From NCBI GenBank assembly GCA_013140465.1, contig JABFST010000153.1:1-13521 (forward strand): 13,521 bases of DNA, written 5' to 3'. Every line of letters begins with the position of its first letter. Position 1 is the first letter of the stretch. The notes under the pieces are model-generated. The model was not told the DNA's origin, made no database searches, and saw only the letters and a program-made list of their open reading frames with translations. This document shows, one piece after another, positions 13,065 to 13,521 of this stretch. The DNA comes from Methylococcaceae bacterium (GTDB lineage: Bacteria > Pseudomonadota > Gammaproteobacteria > Methylococcales > Methylomonadaceae). The position numbers and the translations under genes are program-made.

Positions 13065-13521
13065 TTAAGGATCTTCGGTAACAATCAGGGCGTGCGCCTG
13101 TTGTTTTTTCACCAACGCTTGTTTTAATGCGGCTTTGGTCAGTTTTTTCTCCAGTTTTAGCGCGTCGCCCATCAAGGCCAAGGCTTCAGGATATAGGTTA
13201 AAGCCTTGTTGCAAGACTTGTATGCCGTCTTCGGTGTCTGCCATAGCCAAGCGCACAGTTTCTTTAAAAGCCGCGCCTGATTCCGTTAAGGCCCGTTCAT
13301 CCAAACGGCTGGAATTGCGGATATTTTCCAACACGTTGATCGCACGCAAAAACGAGGCGATAGCCGTCACTTTGCTGGAATCTATATTGATAAGCCGTGC
13401 CTGATTATTTTGGTCTTCCGCTTTAGCGCCGGGCGAGGTGTTAAACGCCACGCTATTATAAAAGGCGATAGCTTCTTCTAAGGTTGCCACCGAATTGTTG
13501 TGGAAATACGGGGCGGTGTCG
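13065..13521 (-). CDS. Diheme cytochrome c peroxidase (MauG/CcpA family), C-terminal part
   Basis: Only the last ~151 residues are in the window; the gene continues past the right edge. The first visible sequence (DTAPYFHNNSVATLEEAIAFYNS) is the strongly conserved segment of diheme cytochrome c peroxidases around the second heme domain (consensus like 'PYFHDGSVATLEEAVxFY'). The family is periplasmic and reduces H2O2 or oxidises protein or cofactor substrates. After the usual closing helix (VTAIASFLRAINVL) there is an extra ~90-residue, Lys/Ala/Leu-rich helical tail not expected in a standard enzyme. A GTG at 13490 is internal and not the start, since the conserved sequence runs in frame through it. 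Convergent with engB, 20 bp apart. Confidence 0.85.
   Translation of the reverse strand, partial: DTAPYFHNNSVATLEEAIAFYNSVAFNTSPGAKAEDQNNQARLINIDSSKVTAIASFLRAINVLENIRNSSRLDERALTESGAAFKETVRLAMADTEDGIQVLQQGFNLYPEALALMGDALKLEKKLTKAALKQALVKKQQAHALIVTEDP

Overview
The window looks like chromosome of a gammaproteobacterium, and a methanotroph of the Methylococcales is a plausible but unproven guess. Support comes from the apaG-apaH pair, mpl, rsmJ, the engB / cytochrome c4 / dsbA neighbourhood known from other gammaproteobacteria, a diheme cytochrome c peroxidase end, and an FHA plus Ser/Thr kinase pair. No rRNA, tRNA, CRISPR array, phage gene or full insertion sequence is visible.

Layout. Positions 60-2043 hold a translationally overlapping signalling pair: an FHA protein with a C-terminal winged-helix-like region, then a soluble Ser/Thr kinase. 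Positions 2207-3181 hold an acyltransferase-3 family membrane protein, convergent with apaG-apaH (minus strand, 3197-4452). mpl (4581-5945, TTG start) diverges from apaG. A 459-bp gap follows with a degenerate GC-rich repeat remnant, a promoter-like sequence and a 128-bp inserted palindromic element just upstream of a marR-type regulator (6405-6965). On the minus strand, convergent with marR, lies a likely co-oriented cluster read in the order second acyltransferase (AT-rich), sufU, rsmJ, Rieske ferredoxin (9581 down to 6981). A 352-bp gap with two 48-bp palindromic elements precedes a DUF2058 gene with a clear terminator. Then on the minus strand come cytochrome c4, dsbA and a small lipoprotein, with a hairpin-rich repeat cluster inserted between cytochrome c4 and dsbA. 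engB diverges from cytochrome c4. The C-terminal part of a diheme peroxidase closes the window.

How the genes work together. Most are housekeeping: cell-wall recycling (mpl), Ap4A removal (apaH), ribosome assembly and modification (engB, rsmJ), Fe-S handling (sufU, Rieske protein, and perhaps the cysteine-bearing MarR), and periplasmic redox or thiol chemistry (cytochrome c4, DsbA, peroxidase).

The most striking signal is not a gene. Three palindromic elements (6253-6380, 9635-9682, 9762-9809) share the same asymmetric ends (GTAAAC...TTCAG at one end, TACTT- or TTATT-ATTCAG at the other). Each is flanked by its own exact 9-bp direct repeat (ACTTAAAAG, TGTACATGG, CGTCGTGCG). They behave like an extremely small non-autonomous transposable element; two copies are exactly 48 bp long, and the 128-bp copy is the same unit with about 80 bp of extra hairpin. 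A fourth, rearranged relative at 11478-11620 shares the GTAAACATTCAG end but has no visible duplication.
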